DNA of 64,000 nt from Paraspadella gotoi (taxonomy: Eukaryota > Chaetognatha). The stretch spans positions 16,373,074-16,437,073 of the forward strand of contig CM119268.1 of the NCBI GenBank assembly GCA_051294375.1, read 5' to 3'. The notes beneath the pieces are model-generated. The model had not been told where the DNA came from and made no database searches. It saw only the letters and a list, made by a program, of their open reading frames with translations. Within the stretch, counting starts at the first letter, position 1, and every line of letters starts with the position of its first letter. Of the stretch, positions 24,815 to 43,739 are shown in pieces. Made by a program: the position numbers and the translations under genes.

Positions 24815-27091
24815 CTTCTCTCTTGATAATATGATTTTAAAGCTATCTTTAAAAAAAAAATATGGAACAGAAAGGCATAGTTATAGTTATTATGTACTTA
24901 TAAAATTATTACTTTGTTAATCAGTTGCTTTTAGGAAATATAGGGGAGAAATACTTTGAGATTAAATAAAATTCCCAATATTATCAACGTTTAGTCACTT
25001 TAGTGGATGTTTCAAACTTTTTTGTAAATCGATGACGAATTTTCTTCTTGTCCTAACAAACCTGAAAACCCAATCGGTACAATTATGTACGTAGTTTATT
25101 TCGAAGGACGATTAAAACAGAAAAACAAATTAACTTCAAATTTATTAATTGATTTAAAATCGCAGCGAACGATTTTGTTTTTCAAAACGAAGATCGAACG
25201 AGTTCAACGATTTTGATCGAAGCGAAAATAATTTTGAACGAAAAAAAGTGGAAGCGGAAAAAAAAAACCATGAAAGAATCCTCGAACCGTCGCCGTCGGC
25301 CGTCGTCGTTTTTGTCGTCGTCGCTGTCGTCGTCATCATCGTCGCCGCCGTTTTTGGATTCGTCGTTATCGTCGTCGTCTTCGCTGTTGTTATTCGGAGA
25401 TGCGTGCATGCAACCCTCAAATTTACTTTTATAGTTTCTGTTTTTAATAATTTTTCATTATTATTTTTAGTATTTTTGCTCATATTTTAATGATTGCGCT
25501 ATCAATAAAATTGAAAGCAACTTAATAAAAATAGAAAACATCAAAAATCATCACGTGAAACTCGACTCTTTCCCTTTTTTTTTCTTTCAAATATTCCGTC
25601 GCGAATATCATCTGTAGCTAGAGACCATTTTAGTAAGTAGACAGGGATGGACGTCGCGATTTCTCACTTTCTCTCTCTCTTTCTTTGTCGCTCTCTCCCT
25701 CTCTCTTGATTTCTTTGTTTTCACCCTTTCTCTCATTATTTTTTTATCTTTCGGATTCTTTCATCACACGTACGTATGTACTCCACTTACGCCTTTTCAA
25801 CTAATTGTTTATCCTATTATTAAACTCGTGCATACCAACTAGTAATTTCAAGAACCAACCCGGTTCCACTTCTTTCAAATTCTTTCATTCTCTCTCGATT
25901 ACTTTCCAACTTCTTTCCAACTTCTTTCCACTTTCCGCGGCATCGAATCCCCGTAACTGGAGGGAAAAAATCTTGGACACGACAGCCGTTGAATCGCATG
26001 CTGAGAAGATCATAGCGCCGCATTAATAACCGTGTAATGGCGGAAGCGGTGGTGGGGGAAAAGAGGATGGTGAGTAGGACGGAACAGGTTGAAAACTAGA
26101 AGTTCTCTCAAATGAATAAGGGTTAAGTGACTGTTAGAGAATATGAAAAAGACAATAATTTTTGAAATTTATCTTATTGATAAGCGCACGGAAGCATTTA
26201 AAGATTTTTTTTTTCATTTTTCATTTTTTTTAATAGATTCAGATAGAGCTTTAAAAGTTAGGTAAAGGTTATTAATACAACTTTTTAAATTTTTTTTGTT
26301 TTATTAATGAAAATTTTTAAAAAACCATAAAATTCAGCCAATGATGATGATGATGATAATTTTTTAAGGTTTTTTATATTTGTAACCAATTTATTGTCCA
26401 ATTTTTAAAAAAAATTAGTACTAACTTTAATTAAACTTTTCAAGCTCTATAAGAATCCGTTTTTAAAAAATACAATTTTTAAAAAATATTTTTGTCATTT
26501 GCTTTCGTTTGTTACATGTGATAATCATTTGCTATATATTAATAAGTATTTAAAAGCTTCAGTGAAACAACCCAATGAACTAATTCAAAAAGTTGCATTG
26601 AAAATCGATTTAGTAATAGAAATTTTTTTTAGAGAACAGGAAGATATGCAAAGTGTTCAATTTTGGCCCGCCTTAAAGGTCGGGGTGGTGGTTAAGGGGA
26701 TGAGACGGGGAGCGAAAGGTGGGAAAGTGGGAGGTAACGTTGGTGGGAGGTCAGGGCGATATGCGGAGGGACGGATATGTCGATAAGGCGAGGGAGGAGG
26801 GCGTAGAATAGCGGGTGGGATGAAGACTTTAGGGAGAAGAACAATAGAGATGTGGAAACCCAAATGAAAATCCGGTGAAGTCATCTTTGAGATTGGAGAA
26901 AATACATTCATTATAGTAAGCTCACGAAAAAATGAAAAAAGGCCAAGGAGAAAGAGTATTAGAAAAATAATTTTTACATTTAGATTTTGAAATCAGTTGT
27001 GCTTCAGGATTACAGTGAAAGGACAAAGGGACGGAGTAGGATTGAAACTCGCTTATAACGAACTAACTAACGAATAACTCATAATTCACTG

Positions 27092-27264
27092 TCAGGTACT
27101 CTGGAGATTGAGAGATTGAGAGCTTGCAGGGACCTGCTATGTCATTATCTTGTAAGAGTGATGGAGGCCTTAAACCACCAAAGTCTGTCCAAAGTCAGGG
27201 GCAAGATAGCTTATTTATTAAATGAATGGATAATTTTTATATTCGTAGTACTAATTTCATAATA
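27092..27264 (+). mobile_element. dispersed repeat family A, copy b
   Basis: Same word order as copy a, slightly shortened in the first third. Confidence 0.8.
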
Positions 27265-27825
27265 AACTAACTGATAACATCTTTTTCAGTCGAAGTCAAC
27301 TTTCCAGCTTTTTCCAAAGTTTTTCCACTGATGTCGTCTCATGAGAGTCGAGGCGCGTGTCATTAAGTCGAGGAGACGAATTGAATTGTCATGAGTCGTC
27401 AGTAAAAGTCTCCGAAGCCGCCGCAGCAAATGTCATTAATTTCAATTCATCCGGGGAATCAAGATGCGTAAACGACGACGACGACGACAATAACGACGAT
27501 GACAGTGATAACGACAACAAGGTCAGCAGAGACGACGACCAAGAGAAAGACGACGACGCCAACGACGACGGCGTCGACGAAGCCACACGAAACCAAACGA
27601 TCGATTTTACAAGGGACATCAGGCGCCACCAGATACCGTCAGGGGCGGATCTCGCCAGTCAAACCCGTCCCCAAACAATATTCTTTCAAATAATATTAAT
27701 GAGAGAAAGGGAGTCTGGTTGTGCGGGGAAAGAGAGAGAGAGAGAGATAGAGAGAGGAGATCAGAGTATTAATGAAAATTGAAATGCGAACGAGATGACC
27801 ACGATAACGAAAAAGGACCAAAAAA

Positions 27826-27827
27826 TG

Positions 27828-27865
<38 letters not shown>

Positions 27866-27937
27866 ACCAAAGCTCAGCTGAGAAAACTAAGAGAAAAAAG
27901 AACTGAGGAAATTGGGGACGGAGATGGATGAGTAAAT

Positions 27938-28031
<94 letters not shown>

Positions 28032-28067
28032 AGGAAAGGGAAGAGAGAGAGAGAGAGAGAGAGAGAA
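27826..28067. repeat. (GA)n tracts (two)
   Basis: GA runs at 27,826-27,863 and 27,942-28,067, the second being among the longest of the window, followed by a shorter GA run near 28,045. Confidence 0.95.
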
Positions 28068-28187
28068 TATAGTCAAGTCGTTGAGGGAAAGGAGGCAGGA
28101 CGTCATGATGGCTGCCGCTCGATCAGTTCATCCATCATTCGAAATGAGAAAAAAGGTAAGAGGAGGAAGGATCATGAAACCGAGGAA

Positions 28188-28339
28188 TACAGGGTGGTGC
28201 CAAATATGAGATACAATTACAACTATCGATTTATTATTTGTTATGATAATAGAAAGTCAGTTTTTTTCAGAGTTTAAAATTGCGACATGAATCTTATTGT
28301 TTACATCATTTTTTTTTAAAGTTACCCTCGCACCCTGTA
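28188..28339. mobile_element. small TIR element (MITE candidate)
   Basis: Begins TACAGGGTG and ends CACCCTGTA, an exact 9-bp terminal inverted repeat enclosing about 134 bp of AT-rich non-coding DNA. TA at the outer ends would fit a TA target duplication as in Tc1/mariner-type elements. No transposase is present. The assignment rests only on termini and size. Confidence 0.45.
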
Positions 28340-28724
28340 AATTAGGGACAGAAAAAGTCTTATGTATTTGAGATGGAATAGACGAAAAGAGCGAATCGGA
28401 TAAATAAACAAATAGAGAAGAAGCGCGTTAAACTTTAAGTATCATAGCTCGGAATGGACGATCTGTATTTCCCTGAAAGTAAAGTCGTCGTTTTATTGAT
28501 TATTTTTAAATGCAAGACTATCCTCGAACTCAAACACCCAACTTTCTTTATACATTCAACGAGACTATATTTTCCGCAAGTTTCAGAAAAAAAAGACTAT
28601 TGTTTTGGCAGACGGTTCAATATTATCTAAAAATATGCCAAATCTTGCCTTCAAAAGCGCCCTTAATTTCTGAACTTAATTATAATTATCATTATAACTT
28701 AATTAAAACTAATCTTTTTATAAC

Positions 28725-28860
28725 CCATAATGCAATCCCTAACCCTATTACCAAACCCTAACCCAAAACCCTCATCCCTAATATTTAAGCCTAATCCCTA
28801 ACCCAAAGCCCGTGTCCCTAATCACTAACCTAATCCCAAACTTAATCCTTAATCAATTTT
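28725..28860. repeat. degenerate interstitial telomere-like repeat
   Basis: Repeated variants of CCCTAA (CCCTAACC, AACCCTAACC, ATCCCTAA, AATCCCTAACCC) over about 130 bp. A much shorter run of the complementary TTAGGG motif occurs at about 35,852-35,872. TTAGGG is the common animal telomere repeat. Confidence 0.7.
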
Positions 28861-29385
28861 TTAAACAGAAAAACTAATTTAATTCCGAATTTAAGATGAA
28901 ATTGGGCGCTTTGGAAAAATAAGGCACAAAAGCTATTACAGTTATTATCGCGGTGTTAAAACTTGGAAACTTGGTCAGTGTTGTTGGCTGTAGTCTTAAA
29001 AGAGAATCCGCAGATTTTTTGGTGTAATTTCATCTTTTATAATTTACCTATAAATTCATATATTTTTACTGTAATTAATACAGAAAAAATTGATTTTCCT
29101 CGCTTGAATTTTTATTTCTATTTGCGAAATTTAGAATACAAGAAACCATTTAAAGGAAGGTTGGAATAAGTTTTTATAAATGGTGGAACACATAAAAGTA
29201 GTACAACGGCGTGATACAAAATAAAAAGAAGGGGATATATGTAGATTAAAGAGAGATAAATTGAACCGGGAAAATAGAACCGTCTGCGTTCACAGCGAGG
29301 TCAGCTGAATGATGCTATTGACAGTATTTTCTAAAAAAAAAAAATTTGAATTTATGATAAATTTTTACAATAGATATTATATCAT

Positions 29386-36129
<6,744 letters not shown>

Positions 36130-36299
36130 TACTAAGTAATTTTTTTTTGTCGGATCTTTTATTGCAGTAAATTATTGTTGAATATTGAATACGAAATGTT
36201 TAATATTACATTGAGCATTGAGCATAGGCATTGCAATTACGTTGCATTATTAAAAATGAGACAATACTGATAATTTCTCTTTCACTCTCTCACTCTCTC

Positions 36300-36346
<47 letters not shown>

Positions 36347-37746
36347 AATAAATTTAATTTCTTCAAAGTCATTGTGGACTGTGGAGAGTATTTTTCTATC
36401 TCCAAAAAGCCCTAGAAGTTTTTCAACTAATTAACCGTTTAAAAATTTGAAAAAATCGAGCGGCTTTGTTCTTTTTAATTAGTGAACCTAAATAAATTAA
36501 AACGAGGGTAAACCATTTTTTTTGGTCGTTCAACCGTAGATCAAATGTTGATAGTATTCAAAATAGTTCAGGTCTCTTAGGACCTAGTTTTGTTTTGTTT
36601 TCTTTAGTTGAATCACTTGGTTTTTGTTGATGTTTTGTGTCGTCGGGAAAACCGGTTTTTGACTTCGTTCGTCGAAACATGAAAGTTAACTCGCTTTCTC
36701 CCGGTTTTCTCCAACATGACATTATAGTTTCGAGAGATCAAAAACGAATCGTGCGACGACGACGACGGAGACCGCCGGGGCCGGTTCAGAGATTTACTGT
36801 TGGTGACAGCAAAACCTGCAATTAACCGAAGTCATTGTCTCATTAATGAAGGAGTTGACATAATCCACAATGTATATCCAAGCGAAAAAAATAGTTGAAA
36901 CTAGGCCTTTGAGGTTATTAAACTATATCAGAGTGAAAATCATAATTAAATTAAATTTCTTTCCGAGTTTAATCGAAAATTGGTACTGGCTCCATTGTAT
37001 CGTCAAACCTACAGAGATAATTGAAAAATAAATTAAATCGGTTTCAAAAGATAATTATGTATTCGTGGTTCTGTGAATTGAGACAGGGTCTCTGTGAAGG
37101 GAAGGATGACGGCGGCATCCCGCATCTTTTAGTTTTAGCCGGCGATGAGCTTTAATGAGAATGAACCGCGTAATGAGAATAAAAACTTTTGAATAAAATA
37201 TCGAAATTTAGAAATTGAATAAACGTTAAACTTGTTTGACCTCTTCTAATTTTATAATTTTATTTTCAAATAAAAAATTATTGTATTAAAAAGAGAGAGA
37301 GGGAGAGAGAGAGAGATAAAGAGACACTTATTGTTAAAAAAAACCGTCGTTTTTCCTTAAATAAAAAATCAGATTGCTCGATGAAAACGTTCCATTTTTT
37401 TAAATTCATATATCTTTTAAAAGAAAATTTGTAAAGGCCTCCGTCTGCGATTCAAACCGTATTAGATAATTATACTATCAAAAATTTGGTCAATTATTTC
37501 AAGGTTTGTCAAATTTATAGTATTTATAGATTTTTATTTAACTTTTATTTCTGTTTTCACCGCAGCATTAAACGAACTAATCCGAATCGCGTGTTACTTC
37601 GAGTTTCCGTAAAAGCAGTGAGTTTGTTTGTAAGTTTAAATGATTAATCACGAATTCGAGAAATCAAAAACCGTTTGATTTAGTAAAGTATTTTTGTATT
37701 AATTAATTTACAGCAATCTTACTCGCTCGCCTCCCCCGCCCATTCT
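36130..37746. other. intergenic region between calpain start and DEG/ENaC end
   Basis: Upstream of the calpain ATG; AT-rich with a (CT)n run at 36,286-36,345 and a short GA run near 37,291-37,320. No exon was recognised and no clear core promoter can be pointed to. Confidence 0.55.
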
Positions 37747-38538
37747 CTACCCCTTTCCCTGCATCCACTTCCCCCTCTTCCCCCACTGGACGAAACGAAA
37801 GACGTCGACGCCCAACTCGAGAAACTCGCAGATCGTCAGGACGGAGGCTCCGACGAGGAGACCCAAGTATCCGCCGACGAGGCCGGCCAGGTCCAGCAGG
37901 GTCATCTTGGGGATCTGGGCAAAGTGGGTCACTTCGAGGTTGTTGTTGGCGAACCAGATGCACGTCGCGTTGGGGTGGATGTAGTTCGATAACTGGTAGG
38001 GAGAGAAAGGCAGAGTTGCAGAGACCATTATTATTTTATATGAATGAATAATCTTTATATTGATCTTTATATTAATTGCATCAACTTCCATGAGAATGGC
38101 AAAGGCAACGATACCTGCATTGCTTCCAATTGCTCTTCTGTTAAGTTCTCGACAGTCATTCGGAACTTGAGCTTGTTATTATTTCGCTTGCACCGTTTTC
38201 GGCATCGCTTCGAAGTCTCGCTGCACCTGATTGTTTCGTTATAGCCGATGTACATGCGGACGCCGACATCGCAGACGAAATGCTCGGGAAGGATGACGGC
38301 CCTCGATCTTGAAAGGTGCGGAGCTTTATGTGGAGACGGAAATTCAAATGGTAAGAACTAAGCGGTCCAACCTGTTATTCTTTTCGCAAATTCGCTCCAT
38401 TTGTTGACGCCAAGCACTGTCACCTAGCAACGTGATTCGTTGCCGATGGAAAGCTTCGTAGCGTCTACTCAGTTCGGGATCCTTGAGAAAAAGAAAAAAA
38501 AAGAGAGAGAGCAGGAGAGCTTACGAGAGAGAGAGAGA

Positions 38539-38579
<41 letters not shown>

Positions 38580-41500
38580 GATATAGGATATAGATATAAG
38601 ATATAGATATAGATAGAGATCTAATACTTAAGGGGAGTGGTCTTTTTATACAATTAAACATTCTTTGAAATATTTTCCACCTTCATTGATGGGGAGCCAG
38701 GTACTCTGGGGTGAATAAACGGACTGTGACTGAGAGAGTCTTGATTGAAATTTGCAGGGACCTGCTATGTCATTATCTTGTAAGAGGATACGCCTAACCA
38801 CCAAAGCCTGTCCAAATGTCTAGGGCAAGATAGCTTATTTATTAAATGAATGGATAATTTTTATATTAGTTGTACCAATTTCATAAAATTCAGCTCCTTG
38901 TTATTTTGATGCTAGCTGCGGAGTACAATAGTATTCCGCCGATCCCTAATACTTAAGGGAGTTGCGTCTTTTTCCATACAATTGAAACATTCTTTGAAAT
39001 ATTTTCCACTTCATTGATAGGGAAGCCAGGTACCTTGGAGGGAATAACAACGGGACTGCTGCAGCAGAGTCTTGATTGAAAGTTTGCAGGGACCTGCTTA
39101 TGTCATTAATCTTGCTAAGAGTGATGGAGGCCTTAAACCACAAATGCCTGTCCAAAGTCAGGGGGGCAAGATAGCTATTTATTAACATGGAATGGATAAT
39201 TTTATATTAGTTGTTACCAATTCATAAAATTCAGCTCCTTGTATTTTGATGCTAGTGCGGAGTACAATAAGTATTCCTCCGAATCTAATACTTTAATGGA
39301 CTGGTCTTTTTCATACAATGGAAACATTCTTTGAAATATTATTCCACTCATTGATAGGAAAGCCAGGTACTCTGGGACGTGAATAAATTCGGACTGTGAA
39401 GAGTCTTGATTGAAAGTTGCAGAGACCTTGTATTGCCATTATCTTGTAGAGTGATGGAGGCCTTAAACACCAAAGTCCTGCTCCAAAGTCAGGGGCAAGA
39501 TAGCTTATTTAAAATGAATGGATTAATTTTTATTACGGATTGTACCAATTTCATAATATAGAGAGAACCAGAGCATTTTCCACACAAATATATTTTTATT
39601 CAGTTTTCTTACTTATAATAGGATATAACCGCTGATTTAATTTTTTTTTAACTATATACTTTTAAGATTTCACTAACTGATTCCCCGCCCTCCTTGAAGC
39701 CAGGGCATCTCGGCTGTGTGCTGTTTAGCTATTTAACCCTATCTAAGCCCAAGGAGTGACCAACCTGTGCGCATCCGACTTCCGAATTCATCTCCCTCCA
39801 AAAACAGTCGTCGAGACAATGACTGACATCGTAGAACGCGGGAAGAGGACGAGACGTATCTGAGTTGTAGGATCCAGTATACCTAGAGGACGATTGATTG
39901 CTTTGATTGATTTGATTGATTTGATTGATTTGATTGATTTGATGGATTTGTGATTTGATGGATTTGATGGATTTGGATTTGATGATTTGTATGATTGATT
40001 GTTTGATTGATTTGATTGATTTGATGTGATTTTTGATGGATTTGATGGATTTGATGGAATTTGATGGATTTGATGGATTTTGATGATTTGATGGATTTGA
40101 TGGATTTGATTGATTTGATTGATTTGATTGATTTGATTGATTTGATTGATTTAATAGCGACAGATTATGATTAACGATTCTTACTCCAATATACCGTACG
40201 TACTTGCTTCTGACAGAATGGAAATACGGTCACATTCAGTTCATAAATCACCCCCGATCAAAAANNNNNNNNNNACGGACAGACAAGGACAGACACGCAT
40301 CAAGCAACGCCTGCGCGCTGATTATCGACTGAGCTCTTTTACTTCGGTGCAATCGTCACAATAACAACAACAACAGCCACGCCCACCTGGCGCCCTCCAG
40401 TAAGGAGAAGCGTTCGACGTCGTGAATAAGAATCTTGATGATTCTCATCGAAGGGTCGATGACGAATGACTGGGAGACGTCGACGGCAGAATCGGGGGAG
40501 AGAGAGAAGACGATGAAGAGGCGAAGGGAGGAGACTGTGGGAGGGGGAGGGAGAGGGGAAAGAAAGGGAGAGACGGAGGAAAGGAATGTACGAGGTTATG
40601 ACAGGGAATTTGTGAGATAACAATTTTTTGGAATTAATAAGCCTGTCATTGGGCCTTGTTGCTTTTAGTAAATTTTGTAATCCGACTGACCACTCCGGCT
40701 AGAATTCGAATCTCCACTCCGATTAGAATCGCTGTTCCAAAAAATGGAGTAATAGTCGCTGGTTTGATCGAATCGATGACAGAGTCCGTAGATGGAATCC
40801 ATCCCGAAGCCGTGATAATAATCCTGGAAGAAGACAACGGGTTGCAGGCGAAAGGGACGAGCCAGCGACGGGCGCAGAATCTGGGTTTGGAATTTGGATG
40901 ATAATATCATCTAATTTAAAAGACAAATAAAAGTTTTAATAAAATATAATAAAATCTTTTTATTAAACCTGGGCAATGCTTGCTATGGGGCAGATGAAAT
41001 AAAATTGCGAAATCCTTTTGATCGTTATTTAAATTAATAAGAAGTTGAAATGATAAATAAGTATAATTTAAAAATAACCAGAAAAAAAATTTAAAAAAGT
41101 CAAACATAACATACATAACATTTCATACAAATGAAACATTCTGTGAAATATTATACCACTTCATTGATAGGGAAGTCAGGTACTCTGGGAGTGAATAAAT
41201 TCGACTGTGAAAGAGTCTTGATTGAAAGCTTGCAGAGACCTGATATGTCATTATCTTGTAAGAGTGATCGAGGCCTTAAACCACCAAAGCCTGTCCAAAG
41301 TCAGGAGCAAGATAGCTTATTTAATAAATGAATGGATAATTTTTATACTGGTTGTAACAATTATATAGAATAAAAACCACAAAAGCGATTCACAATTAGA
41401 AAAGAAAAAGGTCTCACCATGTACGATTCCTTCCAAACGACGACGCCCAATCCGTCGTAGCGACGCCAATCCTCGAGACTTCCAGTCTTCACGCAGAGAA

Positions 41501-41843
41501 GCGGACGCGGAAAGACGTCGTCAGCGTGGTAGTCACCTCCGGCGACGTAGCCGCTGCTGTAGTGCTCAATGTTGATGGTGCTACTGACGTTGTCCTCGCT
41601 GGAGTCGAGAGATGGGTTGGATTTTGTTAGAAGCAGGCCCTACACCGACAGTGCCACGCGCTTGCGCCCCCATGCCCGCGATATTTGCCTGAAATATTCC
41701 CAAATGAGACGCGACGTCCAAAAGAAAAGGCTGACGTAGGCGCCGACGCAGATTCCGACCCAAAGGCGGCGCTTCGGTTCCCCGGGTCGGGTCCGGGTCA
41801 GTCCATGGGCGGACGTCGACGCCAAAAACTCGGAGATATTCAT
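37747..41843 (-). CDS. DEG/ENaC/ASIC-family sodium channel subunit
   Basis: Amiloride-type trimeric cation channel subunit of the plasma membrane. The ATG at 41,843 opens MNISEFLASTSAHGL; the first membrane segment is LWVGICVGAYVSLFFW. Exons: 41,650-41,843; 41,418-41,598 (ends FPRPLLCVKT...WKESYM); from 40,881 downward (IYGLCHRFDQ; its donor, near 40,680-40,740, is unresolved because no phase-0 donor was found); 40,387-40,469; 39,765-39,882 (SHCLDDCFWREMN, Cys-rich); 38,372-38,481; 38,115-38,307 (CSETSKRCRKRC); 37,747-37,992 (stop). The last exon shows the family signature FAQIPKMTLLDLAGLVGGYL and the GAS selectivity-filter tripeptide in the second membrane segment (LGLLVGASVLTICEF). The gene carries several repeat insertions in its introns. 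The family call is firm; the ligand or gating class is unknown. Confidence 0.88.
38502..38578. repeat. (GA)n tract in DEG/ENaC intron
   Basis: GA run beside the exon 38,372-38,481; it is the rightmost long GA array in the window. Confidence 0.95.
38618..39557 (+). mobile_element. tandem array of three family-A repeats (copies d, e, f)
   Basis: Copies start at 38,618, about 38,940 and about 39,278, each opening with a CTAATACTT phrase and ending CCAATTTCATAA or a variant. They are joined by an identical linker containing CAGCTCCTTGT...GATGCTAG..GCGGAGTACAATA, so the repeat unit is about 320-340 bp. All lie in one DEG/ENaC intron. Copies e and f carry many one-base indels. Confidence 0.8.
39891..40158. 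repeat. GATTTGATTG / GATTTGATGG decamer repeat
   Basis: About 270 bp of GATTTGATTG-type units, with a central block of the GATGG variant, in a DEG/ENaC intron beside exon 39,765-39,882. Confidence 0.9.
40265..40274. other. assembly gap (10 N)
   Basis: Ten N in the DEG/ENaC intron left of exon 40,387-40,469. Ten-base gaps also occur at 59,348 and 60,249. Confidence 1.
41121..41374 (+). mobile_element. dispersed repeat family A, copy g
   Basis: Begins within the ACAAATGAAACATTCTGTGA segment and runs to the tail ATAATTTTTATACTGGTTGT; lies in the DEG/ENaC intron left of exon 41,418-41,598. Confidence 0.8.
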
Positions 41844-43459
41844 GCTTTTATTTCTTTTTCTTCGAGGTTGTTCACAAATAAAATGTTTCCTTTTATGGAT
41901 GGGACCTTTTCATTGGCCTAAATCTGATATACTTTATATTTCGTAATCTTTTGAATAACTTTTTAATTTTAATCAAGGCATACCAAGATAACTTTTTTTT
42001 TCTAATATTTCTCTCCGTATTGGCTATAAATTGAAACGAAAGAGAAGGAGCGGTGACAAGGCAGTTTTTTTTTAGCTCGGTGCGACTCATCGTCGTCGTC
42101 GTCACTGTTACTCGGGTCCTCTTGTCGTTGTCCTTGTCCACATCAAATAATCAATAAATCATCCCTAAACCCAATAGTCGGGGAATATCTAAATACGATA
42201 TTCTGTAAGTTTGGAAACCCTCGTCACAAAGAATTAAGTCGTTGATTTAATTTAATTAATTTTATGTTAACGAATTAAAAAGTCAGTAAAAAAAAACAAT
42301 CGAGATTCTAAGTTTCAACAACGTATCACAAATATTCAAAACAATAATAAATGGGCGATATACTTAAATAAGTTCGAGTCACCATATGAGTTCATTCTTT
42401 CGTCCAAAAATTATTCACGAATGCCACAAGGTCTCAGCAGTTTCAATAAGCAAGAAATACCAGAAAATTCGTATTGCACAATCTGTAGTACCAATAAATG
42501 TAACAGAATGTAACGGAATAGCCCTTTCCTAATTATTACCAATTTTTTATTTCATTGGGCGTCTAGCCTCGAACCCTGGATCCCCCGGCGTGAAAGCGAT
42601 TGCAACGCTTCCACATGGAAGAGTCGTTGTTTAAATTTGAAAGCATATATTTGGTTTTGGTTGGACACTTTGCTTATGCGTCGTTCTCGCCAGTCGAGCT
42701 TATTTAATTAGTCGTCTCCTCTTGGTCGTCATCGTCATTTTCATCGTTGTCGTTTTCGATCATCGTCGTCATTGTCGTTAGCCTTGACATCGACAAATAC
42801 AAACGGTCGACGTTGCCTTTTCCGACGGATCAAACGTTTAAATAACCTTTTTTTTATAAACCGCGGTCGAGTCGCACGTACACGCACGCCAGCCGGGAGT
42901 CAAACGAACCACCTTCTGTAGCGTTGTATTGCTGGGAAATGACGTGAAAAAAAAATTATGAGCGGGAGGCGAAGACAACCCACCACTTTGTCTCTCCGTT
43001 AATTAGATCTAAAACTAAAAGTCAACAAACTTTTTGAACAAATTATCTAGTTAAAGCTAACCGTTAAATGGACAACGTTCTCGGCGAGTTCTAGCGTGTT
43101 CGTGTCCCTGCTTCACAAACTGATTAACTTAAATATATATATAATATATATCAAGAAGGAAAAAGAACATCACGGTTCAAGATCGAAAATGCGAAAATTA
43201 CGGCGGCCTCCGACGTAAATTTCTCATCCTTTCTTCCCTCATCTCTTCTCTTTGTTTCCTCACATTTTGAAAAGGTCTAAATACTTATCTTCTGTGGATT
43301 TTTTAAACCTCTTGCAGATTACAAAAGAACAGTTAATAGGTTTTAAATAGTTGATTGTTTGACATATTTATTTATTTGTTTATTTGCTTATTTATTTATT
43401 TTTATTATTTATTTATTATTTAATCATTAATTAATATAGCTTTTCTCTTCCTTTCGCAG
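41844..43459. other. region upstream of DEG/ENaC
   Basis: No exon could be supported. It contains GTC/CGT-triplet-rich patches near 42,087-42,140 and 42,710-42,790 and AT-rich sequence elsewhere. If the plus-strand exon at 43,460 is real, its upstream exons should lie here or further left. Confidence 0.5.
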
Positions 43460-43668
43460 CCCGTTTCGTTTCCTTCAATCGAATTCTGAACACGATTGTC
43501 GACGATTTCGGAGCTCCCATGCCCCAGGCTCCATGCGCCCTGCCAATGGCTCAATTCCCCATGCTCAATTCCCTTTAAGACCCGACCTCGCCGGGCGAAT
43601 CTGTCTCCAGCGAAGACGTCTCGTCCTCAGGAGCGCCCTTGGCCAACGGGGAGAGGGAGCAGCACTGA
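43460..43668 (+). pseudogene. orphan terminal-exon candidate with in-frame TAA
   Basis: A polypyrimidine stretch and CAG (43,457-43,459) precede an open frame read from 43,462 that looks protein-like: FVSFNRILNTIVDDFG, then a Pro/Ala/Met-rich segment, TAA at 43,576-43,578, and in the same frame DPTSPGESVSSEDVSSSGAP to TGA at 43,666. Another frame (LNEVLRTVYELIPRK) also looks protein-like before GTAAGA at about 43,707. Either the exon ends at the TAA or an error/indel breaks it. I do not recognise the family and found no upstream exon. Confidence 0.3.
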
Positions 43669-43739
43669 ACGAAGTACTACGCACTGTCTATGAACTTATT
43701 CCTCGTAAGAGTCGATGTTCATTTGTTTTTATCTAATAG

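Noticed and set aside
39891-40158. CRISPR-like regular repeats
   Set aside because: Units are 10 bp without spacers and the window is a eukaryotic genome; this is a simple tandem repeat.
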